Counted from the stretch's first letter, positions 1 to 5,090 are shown. The stretch is 5,175 bases of DNA from Lachnospiraceae bacterium (GCA_016301965.1 JAEDOO010000124.1:1-5175), one strand, 5' to 3'. Made by a program: numbers and translations. The notes: a model not told the origin generated them from the letters alone.

Positions 1-1289
1 CCGGACAGTGCCTTATTCATACTGCGCACCGCACAGAATTTTCCGCACATACTGCAGGTCTCGCTGTGATCCTCCTCCGGACTTCTGCTGTCGCGAATGG
101 CTTTTGCCGTTTCCGGATCAAGCGCACAGGCAAACTGCGCATCCCAGTCAAGATTTCTTCGGGCATCTGCCATGCGATCATCGATGTCTCTTGCTCCAGG
201 GATACCTTTGGCGATATCCGCCGCATGGGCAGCAATCTTGGAAGCGATAATGCCCTGTTTTACGTCATCCACGTTCGGAAGCGCCAGATGCTCCGCCGGT
301 GTGACATAGCACAGGAATGCGGCGCCGTTCATGGCAGCTACCGCACCGCCGATGGCGCTGGTAATGTGGTCATAGCCGGGAGCGATATCCGTTACCAGAG
401 GTCCCAGTACATAGAAAGGCGCGCCCATACAGATGGTCTGCTGCACCTTCATGTTAGCAGCGATCTGGTCTAACGGCACGTGACCCGGACCTTCCACCAT
501 GACCTGCACATTGTGTGCCCAGGCCCGTTTCGTCAGCTCACCCAGACGCACAAGTTCTTCGATCTGGCATACATCGGTGGCATCCGCCAGGCAGCCCGGA
601 CGGCAGGCATCCCCGAGAGAAATGGTCACATCGTACTCTTCGCAGATATCCAGAATCTCATCATAATACTCATAGAAGGGATTCTCCTCGCCTGTCATGC
701 TCATCCATGCAAATACCAGACTGCCTCCGCGGCTGACGATATTCATTTTGCGTTTATGTTTCTTGATCTGCTCAATCGTTTTCCGCGTAATACCGCAGTG
801 CAGTGTAACAAAATCCACGCCGTCTTCCGCGTGCATACGAATCACATCAATAAAATCTTTTGCCGACAGTGTGGCCAGATCTCTCTGGTAATGGATGACA
901 CTGTCGTAAACCGGAACGGTACCGATCATTGCCGGACATTCGTGGGTCAGCTTCTGGCGGAAAGGCTGTGTGTTTCCGTGGCTGGAAAGATCCATGATGG
1001 CCTCCGCGCCCATATTTACGGCACTCATGACCTTTTCCATCTCGATATTGTAGTCCTTGCAGTCTCTGGACACGCCCAGATTGACATTGATCTTGGTACG
1101 CAGCATGCTGCCGACGCCTTCCGGATTCAGACAGGTATGGTTTTTGTTTGCCGGAATGGCCACCTTACCCTCCGCTACCAGTTTCATCAGCGCCTCGCAG
1201 GACATATTTTCTTTTTTCGCAACAGCTTCGATCTCCGGTGTTGCGATGCCTTTTCTTGCCGCGTCCATCTGTGTTGTGTAATTTCGCAT
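1..1289 (-). CDS. thiC: Phosphomethylpyrimidine synthase ThiC, C-terminal tip cut by window edge
   Basis: ThiC is a cytosolic radical-SAM enzyme with a [4Fe-4S] cluster. It rearranges 5-aminoimidazole ribotide into hydroxymethylpyrimidine phosphate, the pyrimidine half of thiamine. I translated the reverse strand: 429 full codons are open from the ATG at 1287-1289 to the window edge. Family motifs in order are MDLSSHGN (about 99-106), GTVPVYDS (123-130), SRGGSLVFAWM (186-196), GDACRPG (226-232), EGPGHVP (266-272), MGAPFYVLGPLVTD (288-301), GYDHITSAIGGA (305-316) and a C-terminal cysteine cluster at C412, C415 and C419. It lacks the long N-terminal extension of the roughly 600-residue enterobacterial type, so it is the short form and probably lacks only a few residues. 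The start is fixed by AGGAGG at 1298-1303, eight bases upstream. Control is by the TPP riboswitch in its leader. The cysteine spacing is CX2CX3C rather than the textbook CX2CX4C. Identification is secure. Confidence 0.97.
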   Translation of the reverse strand, partial: MRNYTTQMDAARKGIATPEIEAVAKKENMSCEALMKLVAEGKVAIPANKNHTCLNPEGVGSMLRTKINVNLGVSRDCKDYNIEMEKVMSAVNMGAEAIMDLSSHGNTQPFRQKLTHECPAMIGTVPVYDSVIHYQRDLATLSAKDFIDVIRMHAEDGVDFVTLHCGITRKTIEQIKKHKRKMNIVSRGGSLVFAWMSMTGEENPFYEYYDEILDICEEYDVTISLGDACRPGCLADATDVCQIEELVRLGELTKRAWAHNVQVMVEGPGHVPLDQIAANMKVQQTICMGAPFYVLGPLVTDIAPGYDHITSAIGGAVAAMNGAAFLCYVTPAEHLALPNVDDVKQGIIASKIAAHAADIAKGIPGARDIDDRMADARRNLDWDAQFACALDPETAKAIRDSRSPEEDHSETCSMCGKFCAVRSMNKALS

Positions 1290-1297
1290 TTGTAGTT

Positions 1298-1303
1298 CCT
1301 CCT
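1298..1303 (-). promoter_or_regulatory. Ribosome binding site of thiC
   Basis: A perfect AGGAGG on the minus strand, eight bases before the ATG at 1289. It lies well downstream of the leader terminator, so it is not part of the terminator hairpin. This fits control at the level of transcription rather than translation. Confidence 0.9.
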
Positions 1304-1372
1304 CTTCACAACATGACTTTTGTATAGCGACAGAAGGTGGTGCTCCCAATCTGCCGCTGCCTGGGCAGTGAC

Positions 1373-1404
1373 AAAAAAAGAGAGACGCGAAGGGGCATCT
1401 CTCT
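1373..1404 (-). terminator. Intrinsic terminator in the thiC leader (riboswitch expression platform)
   Basis: Read on the minus strand, AGAGAGATGC (1404-1395) pairs with GCGTCTCTCT (1388-1379). This makes a ten-pair stem with one G-U wobble and the six-base loop CCCTTC. A run of seven T residues (1379-1373) follows; the first closes the stem. This is a standard factor-independent terminator placed between the TPP aptamer and the thiC start codon. It is the off-state of the switch. Confidence 0.93.
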
Positions 1405-1432
1405 ACAATCATCCAATTACTGCTCAGATCAG

Positions 1433-1516
1433 TTTCCCTACGTTGGCATTATCCAAATCAGGTTATGGGTCGAAGCAAAACAGCTTCCTCTCAGCCGACT
1501 TTAGTCAGCTCCCCTT
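1433..1516 (-). ncRNA. TPP riboswitch (THI element) controlling thiC
   Basis: The reverse strand shows the TPP aptamer landmarks in order. They are GGGGAGC (1514-1508), a hairpin arm AGCTGAC-TAAA-GTCGGCT leading into GCTGAGA, a variable arm with stem GAAGC-TGTTTT-GCTTC, then ACCC, CCTGAT, and TTGG-ATAATG-CCAA followed by GTAGGGA. The usual CTGG/CCAG pair of this last arm is TTGG/CCAA here, a compensated change that keeps the helix. I did not find a clean closing P1 helix, so the outer limits are approximate. Binding of thiamine pyrophosphate should favour the downstream terminator and repress thiC. Confidence 0.96.
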
Positions 1517-1538
1517 GTCTATTAATTTGTACGTTAGA

Positions 1539-1568
1539 ATTATAACGCTGATGTTTTGGAGTTGTCAA
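1539..1568 (-). promoter_or_regulatory. Sigma-A promoter of the thiC riboswitch transcript
   Basis: On the minus strand, a perfect TTGACA (1568-1563) and a perfect TATAAT (1544-1539) are separated by 18 bases. The spacer is one base longer than optimal. Transcription should begin near 1532, just ahead of the aptamer. This gives a leader of about 240 nucleotides before thiC. Confidence 0.9.
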
Positions 1569-1609
1569 TTGAATATCAGGGTCTGATCCAATTGTTTCGC
1601 CTTACAAGT

Positions 1610-1636
1610 GTTACTGTTCACTTCGTTCACAGCAAC
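1610..1636. repeat. 27-base imperfect inverted repeat (GTTACTGT...ACAGCAAC)
   Basis: GTTACTGT at 1610-1617 is complementary to ACAGCAAC at 1629-1636 except for one position, leaving an 11-base loop. It sits between the end of the HD-domain gene and the thiC promoter. A related repeat of equal length lies at 4959-4985 and shares its first ten bases. No U tract follows on either strand, so a terminator role is not supported. Confidence 0.55.
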
Positions 1637-1650
1637 AACGCTTCGCGTTG
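1636..1650. repeat. Short perfect hairpin CAACGC-TTC-GCGTTG
   Basis: A six-base perfect inverted repeat with a three-base loop, sharing one base with the preceding 27-base repeat. Together they form a tandem hairpin pair about 50 bases past the HD-gene stop codon on the minus strand. It could protect the 3' end of that transcript or act as a weak terminator, but there is no run of T residues after it. Confidence 0.5.
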
Positions 1651-1700
1651 CACGGAAATCGTATTTCATGCGCAGATTACCATCTCCACTTGCCGCAGAC

Positions 1701-2480
1701 TTATCTCTCACGTATCATCTGCTCCATATGCTCCTCTGCCATCCTCCGCAGCATACACATTTTTTCTCTCGTGTCCTCATTGCTATAAGGAATCCTTGCC
1801 ACAATGCGGGCAATGTAATCCTGCTCCAGGATCACTGCCGCAGTAGCCGGGAAGTTGATATCGAAGAAATACGCCACATAGGATACCCAGTAATCCATCT
1901 TTGTCACCCGATCCGCCGAAAGAATGGATTTTCTCTCCAGACACGTCTGCCATATTTTATTTGAAACGTCCTGTGCACCCACAGTCTCTGCATCTACACC
2001 CAACAGTACCTCGATGGGCTCCTCCAGCTTCACCCGGCAGTTATCCAGCTTATCCGCATCACGGATCAACGCCGCCTGCAGATCCGTTTCCGGATCCCCT
2101 GTTTTTTCCAGCTGATAATCGCTGTGTCTGGCGATGGCATAGCGGATCACATCGTCCCAGCTGTCCTCCCGGATAAACCGGCGGATCATCATCTTTTCCC
2201 CGAACAAAAGTTCCACACCATAGGCCGCGTGATTCATGGTCGTCGGCTCAAAGCTGCCAAACTGTCTCAGCTGTTCAAACCGCCCGATATCATGAAGTAG
2301 CGCGATCAATTCCGCCAGGTAAAGCTCCTCCTGCTTTAAACCCATGCGCACGGCAATTTCGTGGGCAGCGTCCACCACTGCATAGGTGTGTACAATCTTT
2401 AACTTTATCTTATCATCCTCCCGGTCAAATTCATTTAGGAAGGCATCAAACTGTTTTTTTGCATAGGCTAAGTCAATCAT
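1701..2480 (-). CDS. HD-domain metal-dependent phosphohydrolase
   Basis: A protein of 259 residues from the ATG at 2478-2480, chosen because AAGGGG lies at 2488-2493, seven bases upstream. An in-frame extension of 16 residues exists but would run over that site. The HD-superfamily metal ligands are visible: H31 in a KIVHTYAVV helix, the H63-D64 doublet in LLHDIGRFEQ, H84, H119 in ARHSDY, and D143 in IRDADKLDN. Such enzymes bind divalent metals and hydrolyse phosphate esters, often of nucleotides. The substrate here cannot be read from sequence. No signal peptide or membrane segment is seen, so it should be cytosolic. It is the last gene of the minus-strand cluster, 86 bases after the acetyltransferase. 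The fold assignment is strong; the biological role is unknown. Confidence 0.9.
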   Translation of the reverse strand: MIDLAYAKKQFDAFLNEFDREDDKIKLKIVHTYAVVDAAHEIAVRMGLKQEELYLAELIALLHDIGRFEQLRQFGSFEPTTMNHAAYGVELLFGEKMMIRRFIREDSWDDVIRYAIARHSDYQLEKTGDPETDLQAALIRDADKLDNCRVKLEEPIEVLLGVDAETVGAQDVSNKIWQTCLERKSILSADRVTKMDYWVSYVAYFFDINFPATAAVILEQDYIARIVARIPYSNEDTREKMCMLRRMAEEHMEQMIRER

Positions 2481-2566
2481 GGCTGTTCCCCTTCTTTCGT
2501 TTTTTATCAAACTATTTTGTTCCTGCAAAGATTTTATCCGATATTTTCAAAATCAGATCATTCTGT

Positions 2567-3070
2567 TTACATGACGGTGACTTTCTCATACGCCAGTCTC
2601 GGAAACTCATCCTCTTCCACATAAATCGTTCCGCAATGGGTAAAACCCAGCTTTTTCAAAAGATTCTGCATGACCGTATTTTTCCCGTGTGTATCGATCC
2701 GCAGATGTCCACACTGCGAGAAAGCCCAATCCAGGCAAAACTTTCCCGTTCCCTTCACAGAACCATCCGCGGCAATGCGATGAACCACACCGTAGCAGGA
2801 AGTATCCAGCCACTCTCCATCTTCAATATGGTGATAGGTGGGTTCTATATCCTCACCCGCCGTATAGAAAAAGGTGCCTACGATTCGCCCTTCGTGCTCA
2901 CACACATAACTGTTTCCATTCTGAATGTCCCGGTGGATCAGCTCCTCTGGCGGCCAGTTGGTGGGGCCCCACTGATCCGGGTTTCCATGCTGTGCCATAA
3001 ACTGCCTGGCATGGGCATATATTTCCATTACCCGCGCAAAATCTGCCTCGGTAGTATGTCGTATCTCCAT
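2567..3070 (-). CDS. GNAT family N-acetyltransferase
   Basis: A complete 167-residue protein, a usual length for a single GNAT domain. It begins MEIRHTTEADFARVMEIY, the typical first strand and helix, and has a central strand at about 62-70 (RIVGTFFYT). The acetyl-CoA loop region is at about 97-115 (HRIAADGSVKGTGKFCLDW), and a final helix and strand sit near 131-143 (NTVMQNLLKKLGF). The loop keeps G107 and G109 of the R/Q-x-x-G-x-G pattern, but the first position is S104. The family transfers acetyl from acetyl-CoA to an amine; the acceptor is not predictable here. The start follows AGGGG at 3080-3084. That site lies in the 15-base gap after the DUF4317-type gene, suggesting co-transcription and possibly coupled translation. 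Confidence 0.92.
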   Translation of the reverse strand: MEIRHTTEADFARVMEIYAHARQFMAQHGNPDQWGPTNWPPEELIHRDIQNGNSYVCEHEGRIVGTFFYTAGEDIEPTYHHIEDGEWLDTSCYGVVHRIAADGSVKGTGKFCLDWAFSQCGHLRIDTHGKNTVMQNLLKKLGFTHCGTIYVEEDEFPRLAYEKVTVM

Positions 3071-3085
3071 CTTTATTTTCCCCTC

Positions 3086-3703
3086 TTATAAGTTCAGAAT
3101 CTGCAGCAGTTCCCGGGAAACTCCGTTTCCGTTATCATATACATTCACATACGCATCATTTCCCGTTCGCTCCCGAAACGCCGGATAGAGGAATCCACAT
3201 GCGGGATTCCCCGGTTCATACTCCCCCTCCAGCGGACTTAAAGTACAGATCAGATACGTATAAACCTCTTCCGATCCTTCCATCCATTCCTTATCCTGAC
3301 CCTTAACCTGAATGTCATACTGACCATAATAAACAAAGCAGGCAAAAGGATGACCCGTCCTGACATTCTCTCCCACCAGTTCATAAAAGATATCCAGAAA
3401 CGCATCATTTTTTAATCCGGATTCCTTGATACCATCCAACAGCTGCCAGATACTCCCCGGTGTTCTGCTGCCTTTCGGGATGTTATATGCCTTTAGTTCC
3501 TTGTTTGTTTCCGACAATAACATTACCTTGGCATGATTCAAATGCTTTGTTTTCTCTGCCGGGGACAATTTCAGAAAATGTGTATTAAAAGTCCCGTCCA
3601 CATATCCTTCTTCATCAAAATACGCGCCTGCGATTCGTGACACAGACGATCTGGCCGGAGTCATCCGACGGGTCAGCTCCAGCATATCTTCACGGTTGAT
3701 CAT
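3086..3703 (-). CDS. DUF4317-type protein, short form, function unknown
   Basis: A 205-residue soluble protein without signal peptide or membrane segments. The N-terminus (residues about 4-35) carries REDMLELTRRMTPARSS followed by SRIAGAYFDEEGYV. The C-terminal third has YTYLICTLSPLEGEYEPG (148-165) and GFLYPAFRERTG (170-181). I recognise this layout as DUF4317, a family common in Clostridia with no assigned function. From memory many members are about 380-450 residues, so this one may be a short subtype. The reading frame looks intact to its stop and I see no decay. The start ATG at 3701-3703 has GGAGA at 3711-3715, seven bases upstream. It lies 83 bases after the BFD-like gene and 15 bases before the acetyltransferase. 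The family assignment comes from recall of the motif, not from a search. Confidence 0.75.
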   Translation of the reverse strand: MINREDMLELTRRMTPARSSVSRIAGAYFDEEGYVDGTFNTHFLKLSPAEKTKHLNHAKVMLLSETNKELKAYNIPKGSRTPGSIWQLLDGIKESGLKNDAFLDIFYELVGENVRTGHPFACFVYYGQYDIQVKGQDKEWMEGSEEVYTYLICTLSPLEGEYEPGNPACGFLYPAFRERTGNDAYVNVYDNGNGVSRELLQILNL

Positions 3704-3731
3704 GGTTTGTTCTCCATTATTTTTTCTATCT

Positions 3732-3741
3732 GTTTCGAAAC
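3732..3741. repeat. 10-base palindrome GTTTCGAAAC
   Basis: A perfect ten-base palindrome in the 83-base gap between the BFD-like gene and the DUF4317-type gene, about 30 bases upstream of the latter's start. It could be a small operator. With no clear promoter next to it, this is only a possibility. Confidence 0.3.
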
Positions 3742-3786
3742 TTTATTCAACATCCAAACACCATTCTGCACCTTGTCAGCTGTCAG

Positions 3787-3975
3787 CTATGCTTTATACT
3801 CCTCCAGCAGATCTCTGATCAGATACTGGATAAATTCCTTGCATTTTCCACATCCCGTGCCGAAACGAAGCTTCTTTTCCACATCTTCGTAAGACTTAGC
3901 CCCATTTTTTATGGCATCTTCGATCATGCCATAGGTGATATTTTTGCAGTGACATGCTGTTTTTTCTCTTTTCAT
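3787..3975 (-). CDS. BFD-like [2Fe-2S] domain protein
   Basis: A 62-residue protein consisting almost entirely of one BFD (bacterioferritin-associated ferredoxin) domain. The cluster ligands are C8 and C10 in ACHCKNIT and C42 and C45 in GTGCGKCKEF, the normal CxC...CxxC arrangement with a helical segment between them. The helix after the last cysteine (EFIQYLIRDLLEE) is also typical. I chose the ATG at 3973-3975, preceded by AGAGG at 3985-3989, nine bases upstream. An upstream in-frame TTG at 4009-4011 would add 12 residues but has no ribosome binding site. Such proteins carry a [2Fe-2S] cluster and act in electron transfer or iron handling. No bacterioferritin or partner oxidoreductase is visible nearby, so its partner is unknown. 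Confidence 0.88.
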   Translation of the reverse strand: MKREKTACHCKNITYGMIEDAIKNGAKSYEDVEKKLRFGTGCGKCKEFIQYLIRDLLEEYKA

Positions 3976-4048
3976 TTTGCCTAACCTCTGCTTTTCCTTC
4001 CTCTTACTCAAAATAGACTTCTCTCATACATTTCATTTTCTGATGAAT

Positions 4049-4669
4049 TTATGCTTCCACAGCATCCTCATCCGGCGCCTGTCCATCATGCGCCGCCCAT
4101 TTACATTCCGTCAATTCCATATGAGTAAACACAGCTTTAAACGAAGACTCCTCCGGGCTGCAGGCATATATGCCGAATTGAATTTCATCCGCAGCCTTCC
4201 ACATATGACAGATGCGCATCTGTTTATACGTTATACCATCCTCTGAACATTCGATACAGTAATCATCCTCCCGCCTGCTGAATCTGTACCACATGGCTTT
4301 GATGTCCGCATTGATCTCTGTGGTTGCCCAGTCTGAATAACCCATGTTGGTGGCTACACTTCCCAGATGCTGAAAGCTTTCGTTTTCGTATTCGATCGAT
4401 CCCTTCAGCCAGTTTTCGCTGTCCAAGTACATCACCACGCCGCACTGATCAAATCGATGCTTGCTGGCAAATTCTGTTTTTACAGCAAAAGAAAAATATT
4501 TTTCCGCTGTGCGTATCTGCAGCACCGGCGCATTGTCATTTCGAAAGTGATAATAGGTTCTCTGCCATAAATCCGTATGCGGTTCTGTGATGATTTCTAT
4601 ACGTTCATCCTCGATTTTGTATTCCTTGGCTTCTCTGGTCCATTTCCATTGTTCTTTATTTATCTTCAA
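4049..4669 (-). CDS. DUF1349 domain protein (concanavalin-A-like fold)
   Basis: A protein of 206 residues if started at the TTG at 4667-4669. That start is preferred because GGAGGG lies at 4676-4681, six bases upstream, and because the domain starts there: W8 and W10, then KIEDERIEIITEP (18-30). The alternative ATG at 4754-4756 adds 29 residues but has no Shine-Dalgarno site and runs through a hairpin-rich leader. DUF1349 motifs follow: DLWQRTYYHFRNDNAP (33-48), FDQCGVVMYLDSENWLKGSIEY (73-94 region), YSDWATTEI (111-119), and FGIYACSPEESSFKAVF (165-181). Members are beta-sandwich proteins of the concanavalin-A-like superfamily, sometimes labelled regulation of enolase protein 1. A carbohydrate-related role is suspected from the fold but unproven. 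No signal peptide is seen. It heads the minus-strand cluster, 73 bases before the BFD-like gene. Confidence 0.9.
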   Translation of the reverse strand: MKINKEQWKWTREAKEYKIEDERIEIITEPHTDLWQRTYYHFRNDNAPVLQIRTAEKYFSFAVKTEFASKHRFDQCGVVMYLDSENWLKGSIEYENESFQHLGSVATNMGYSDWATTEINADIKAMWYRFSRREDDYCIECSEDGITYKQMRICHMWKAADEIQFGIYACSPEESSFKAVFTHMELTECKWAAHDGQAPDEDAVEA

Positions 4670-4675
4670 TTTTCT

Positions 4676-4681
4676 CCCTCC
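4676..4681 (-). promoter_or_regulatory. Ribosome binding site deciding the TTG start of the DUF1349 gene
   Basis: GGAGGG on the minus strand, six bases before the TTG at 4669. It is the only strong Shine-Dalgarno match upstream of the DUF1349 domain. This is the reason for rejecting the longer ATG-started reading frame from 4756. Confidence 0.8.
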
Positions 4682-4696
4682 AAAATATTTCTGTTG

Positions 4697-4721
4697 TATC
4701 TGTTCAGTATCTTTACAGATA
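4697..4721. repeat. Inverted repeat TATCTGT-11-ACAGATA upstream of the DUF1349 gene
   Basis: Perfect seven-base arms at 4697-4703 and 4715-4721 with an 11-base spacer. The repeat lies 28 bases upstream of the proposed TTG start and 16 bases beyond its ribosome binding site. Arms of this size and spacing suit either a dimeric regulator or an RNA hairpin in the leader. Neither is proven. Confidence 0.4.
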
Positions 4722-4728
4722 TCATTCA

Positions 4729-4764
4729 CAAACCCATGAAAATCGGCTACGCCCATGGAGTTTG
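4729..4764. repeat. Ten-pair hairpin with a single bulge
   Basis: CAAACCCATG at 4729-4738 is complementary to CATGGAGTTTG at 4754-4764, with one unpaired base in the right arm and a 15-base loop. Within the loop, GGC and GCC could extend the fold. It is the longest paired element in the non-coding tract upstream of the DUF1349 gene. Confidence 0.5.
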
Positions 4765-4773
4765 CTCACACCT

Positions 4774-4809
4774 GAATCATGCTTTTGCGTCTTCATCAAC
4801 AAGTGATTC
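4774..4809. repeat. Inverted repeat GAATCA...TGATTC
   Basis: Perfect six-base arms (4774-4779 and 4804-4809) with a 24-base loop. On the plus strand they can be lengthened by a U-G and a C-G pair; on the minus strand the same extension contains a C-A mismatch. That is weak evidence for a plus-strand RNA. It is the next hairpin in the series after 4729-4764. Confidence 0.35.
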
Positions 4810-4848
4810 GGCCTATTCTCAACAGTTACGTCTGCTCAATATATATCC

Positions 4849-4879
4849 AGTATAACACAGTCTGGAAAAGTATCGTAAA
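4849..4879 (-). promoter_or_regulatory. Candidate promoter for the DUF1349 gene cluster
   Basis: On the minus strand TATACT (4854-4849) is a good -10 hexamer. The best upstream match is TTTACG (4879-4874) with a long 19-base spacer, so the -35 is poor. If used, it would give a leader of about 170 nucleotides before the TTG start at 4669, spanning three inverted repeats. It is the most promoter-like sequence found upstream of the cluster. Confidence 0.35.
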
Positions 4880-4894
4880 GAAATACGTTTTTCC
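4864..4894. repeat. Ten-pair hairpin with a two-base bulge
   Basis: GGAAAAGTAT at 4864-4873 pairs with ATAC (4883-4886) and TTTTCC (4889-4894), with GT bulged between them and a nine-base loop. No U tract follows directly on either strand, so it is not a clear terminator. It overlaps the candidate -35 region of the DUF1349 cluster. Confidence 0.4.
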
Positions 4895-4950
4895 TATACA
4901 TAACCGCGCAAAATCCGTCCTCTGAACTCTTGCAGCTTTTGTTATCCAAA

Positions 4951-5000
4951 GGTACCACGTTACTGTTCGCTGGCAAGCCAGTAATCAGTAGCGGTACCAC
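4951..5000. repeat. Nested repeat: GGTACCAC direct repeats around a 27-base inverted repeat
   Basis: GGTACCAC occurs at 4951-4958 and again at 4993-5000, 42 bases apart. Because GGTACC is palindromic, the two copies also form an inverted pair. Between them, 4959-4985 is a 27-base element starting GTTACTGTTC, with TTACTG and CAGTAA at its ends and an inner CTGGC-AA-GCCAG. The element matches the 27-base repeat at 1610-1636 in its first ten bases and in several end positions. The origin of the repeat is unknown. Confidence 0.5.
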
Positions 5001-5032
5001 TTCCTGTGTAGGATAAAGCACCCGCTGTTATC

Positions 5033-5061
5033 TTGACAATCATACGTACCTGCTATATACT
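5033..5061 (+). promoter_or_regulatory. Sigma-A promoter of the right-hand TPP riboswitch
   Basis: A perfect TTGACA at 5033-5038 and TATACT at 5056-5061 are separated by an ideal 17 bases. Transcription should begin near 5068, about 25 bases before the TPP aptamer, and run out of the window to the right. Confidence 0.9.
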
Positions 5062-5090
5062 GAACCTTGTTAAAAGACATATACACATTC

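Larger units (their letters stand above)
4757..5032. other. Non-coding tract with stacked inverted repeats, no convincing gene
   Basis: I see no credible protein here. A 61-residue minus-strand frame (4836-5021) would need a GTG start, has no ribosome binding site, and runs through the GGTACC repeats. The tract holds several consecutive inverted repeats, the candidate minus-strand promoter, and the upstream side of the plus-strand riboswitch promoter. It is best read as a divergent regulatory region, possibly carrying an intergenic repeat element or a structured RNA. Confidence 0.5.

Noticed and set aside
480..1295. 271-residue plus-strand open frame opposite thiC
   Set aside because: It lies entirely antisense to a clearly conserved ThiC frame, shows no family motif, and has a cysteine- and histidine-rich composition typical of a shadow frame.
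1357..1368. CTGC-CTGG-GCAG hairpin between the leader terminator and thiC
   Set aside because: Four base pairs only, and it does not cover the thiC ribosome binding site.
2530..2554. AT-rich inverted repeat GATTTT-13-AAAATC between the GNAT and HD genes
   Set aside because: Only six A/T-rich pairs with a 13-base loop and no U tract; too weak to call a terminator or to split the cluster.
2459..3091. 210-residue plus-strand open frame opposite the GNAT gene
   Set aside because: It is antisense to a complete GNAT protein with a good ribosome site and has no recognisable domain.
3775..3788. Tandem GTCAGCT repeat overlapping the stop codon of the BFD-like gene
   Set aside because: Only two seven-base copies; no hairpin or other signal attached, and it could be chance.
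3976..4011. N-terminal extension of the BFD-like protein from a TTG start
   Set aside because: The extension is a lysine/arginine-rich run from purine-rich leader DNA, has no ribosome site before it, and contains the real Shine-Dalgarno site of the ATG at 3975.
4577..4855. 92-residue hydrophobic plus-strand frame
   Set aside because: Its first third is antisense to DUF1349 coding sequence and the rest crosses the hairpin tract. The apparent membrane-like stretch comes from reading A- and G-rich coding DNA backwards.
4836..5021. 61-residue minus-strand frame, GTG start
   Set aside because: It has no ribosome binding site and runs through the GGTACC and 27-base repeats, giving a repetitive VVPL sequence from the repeat itself. 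No recognised domain.
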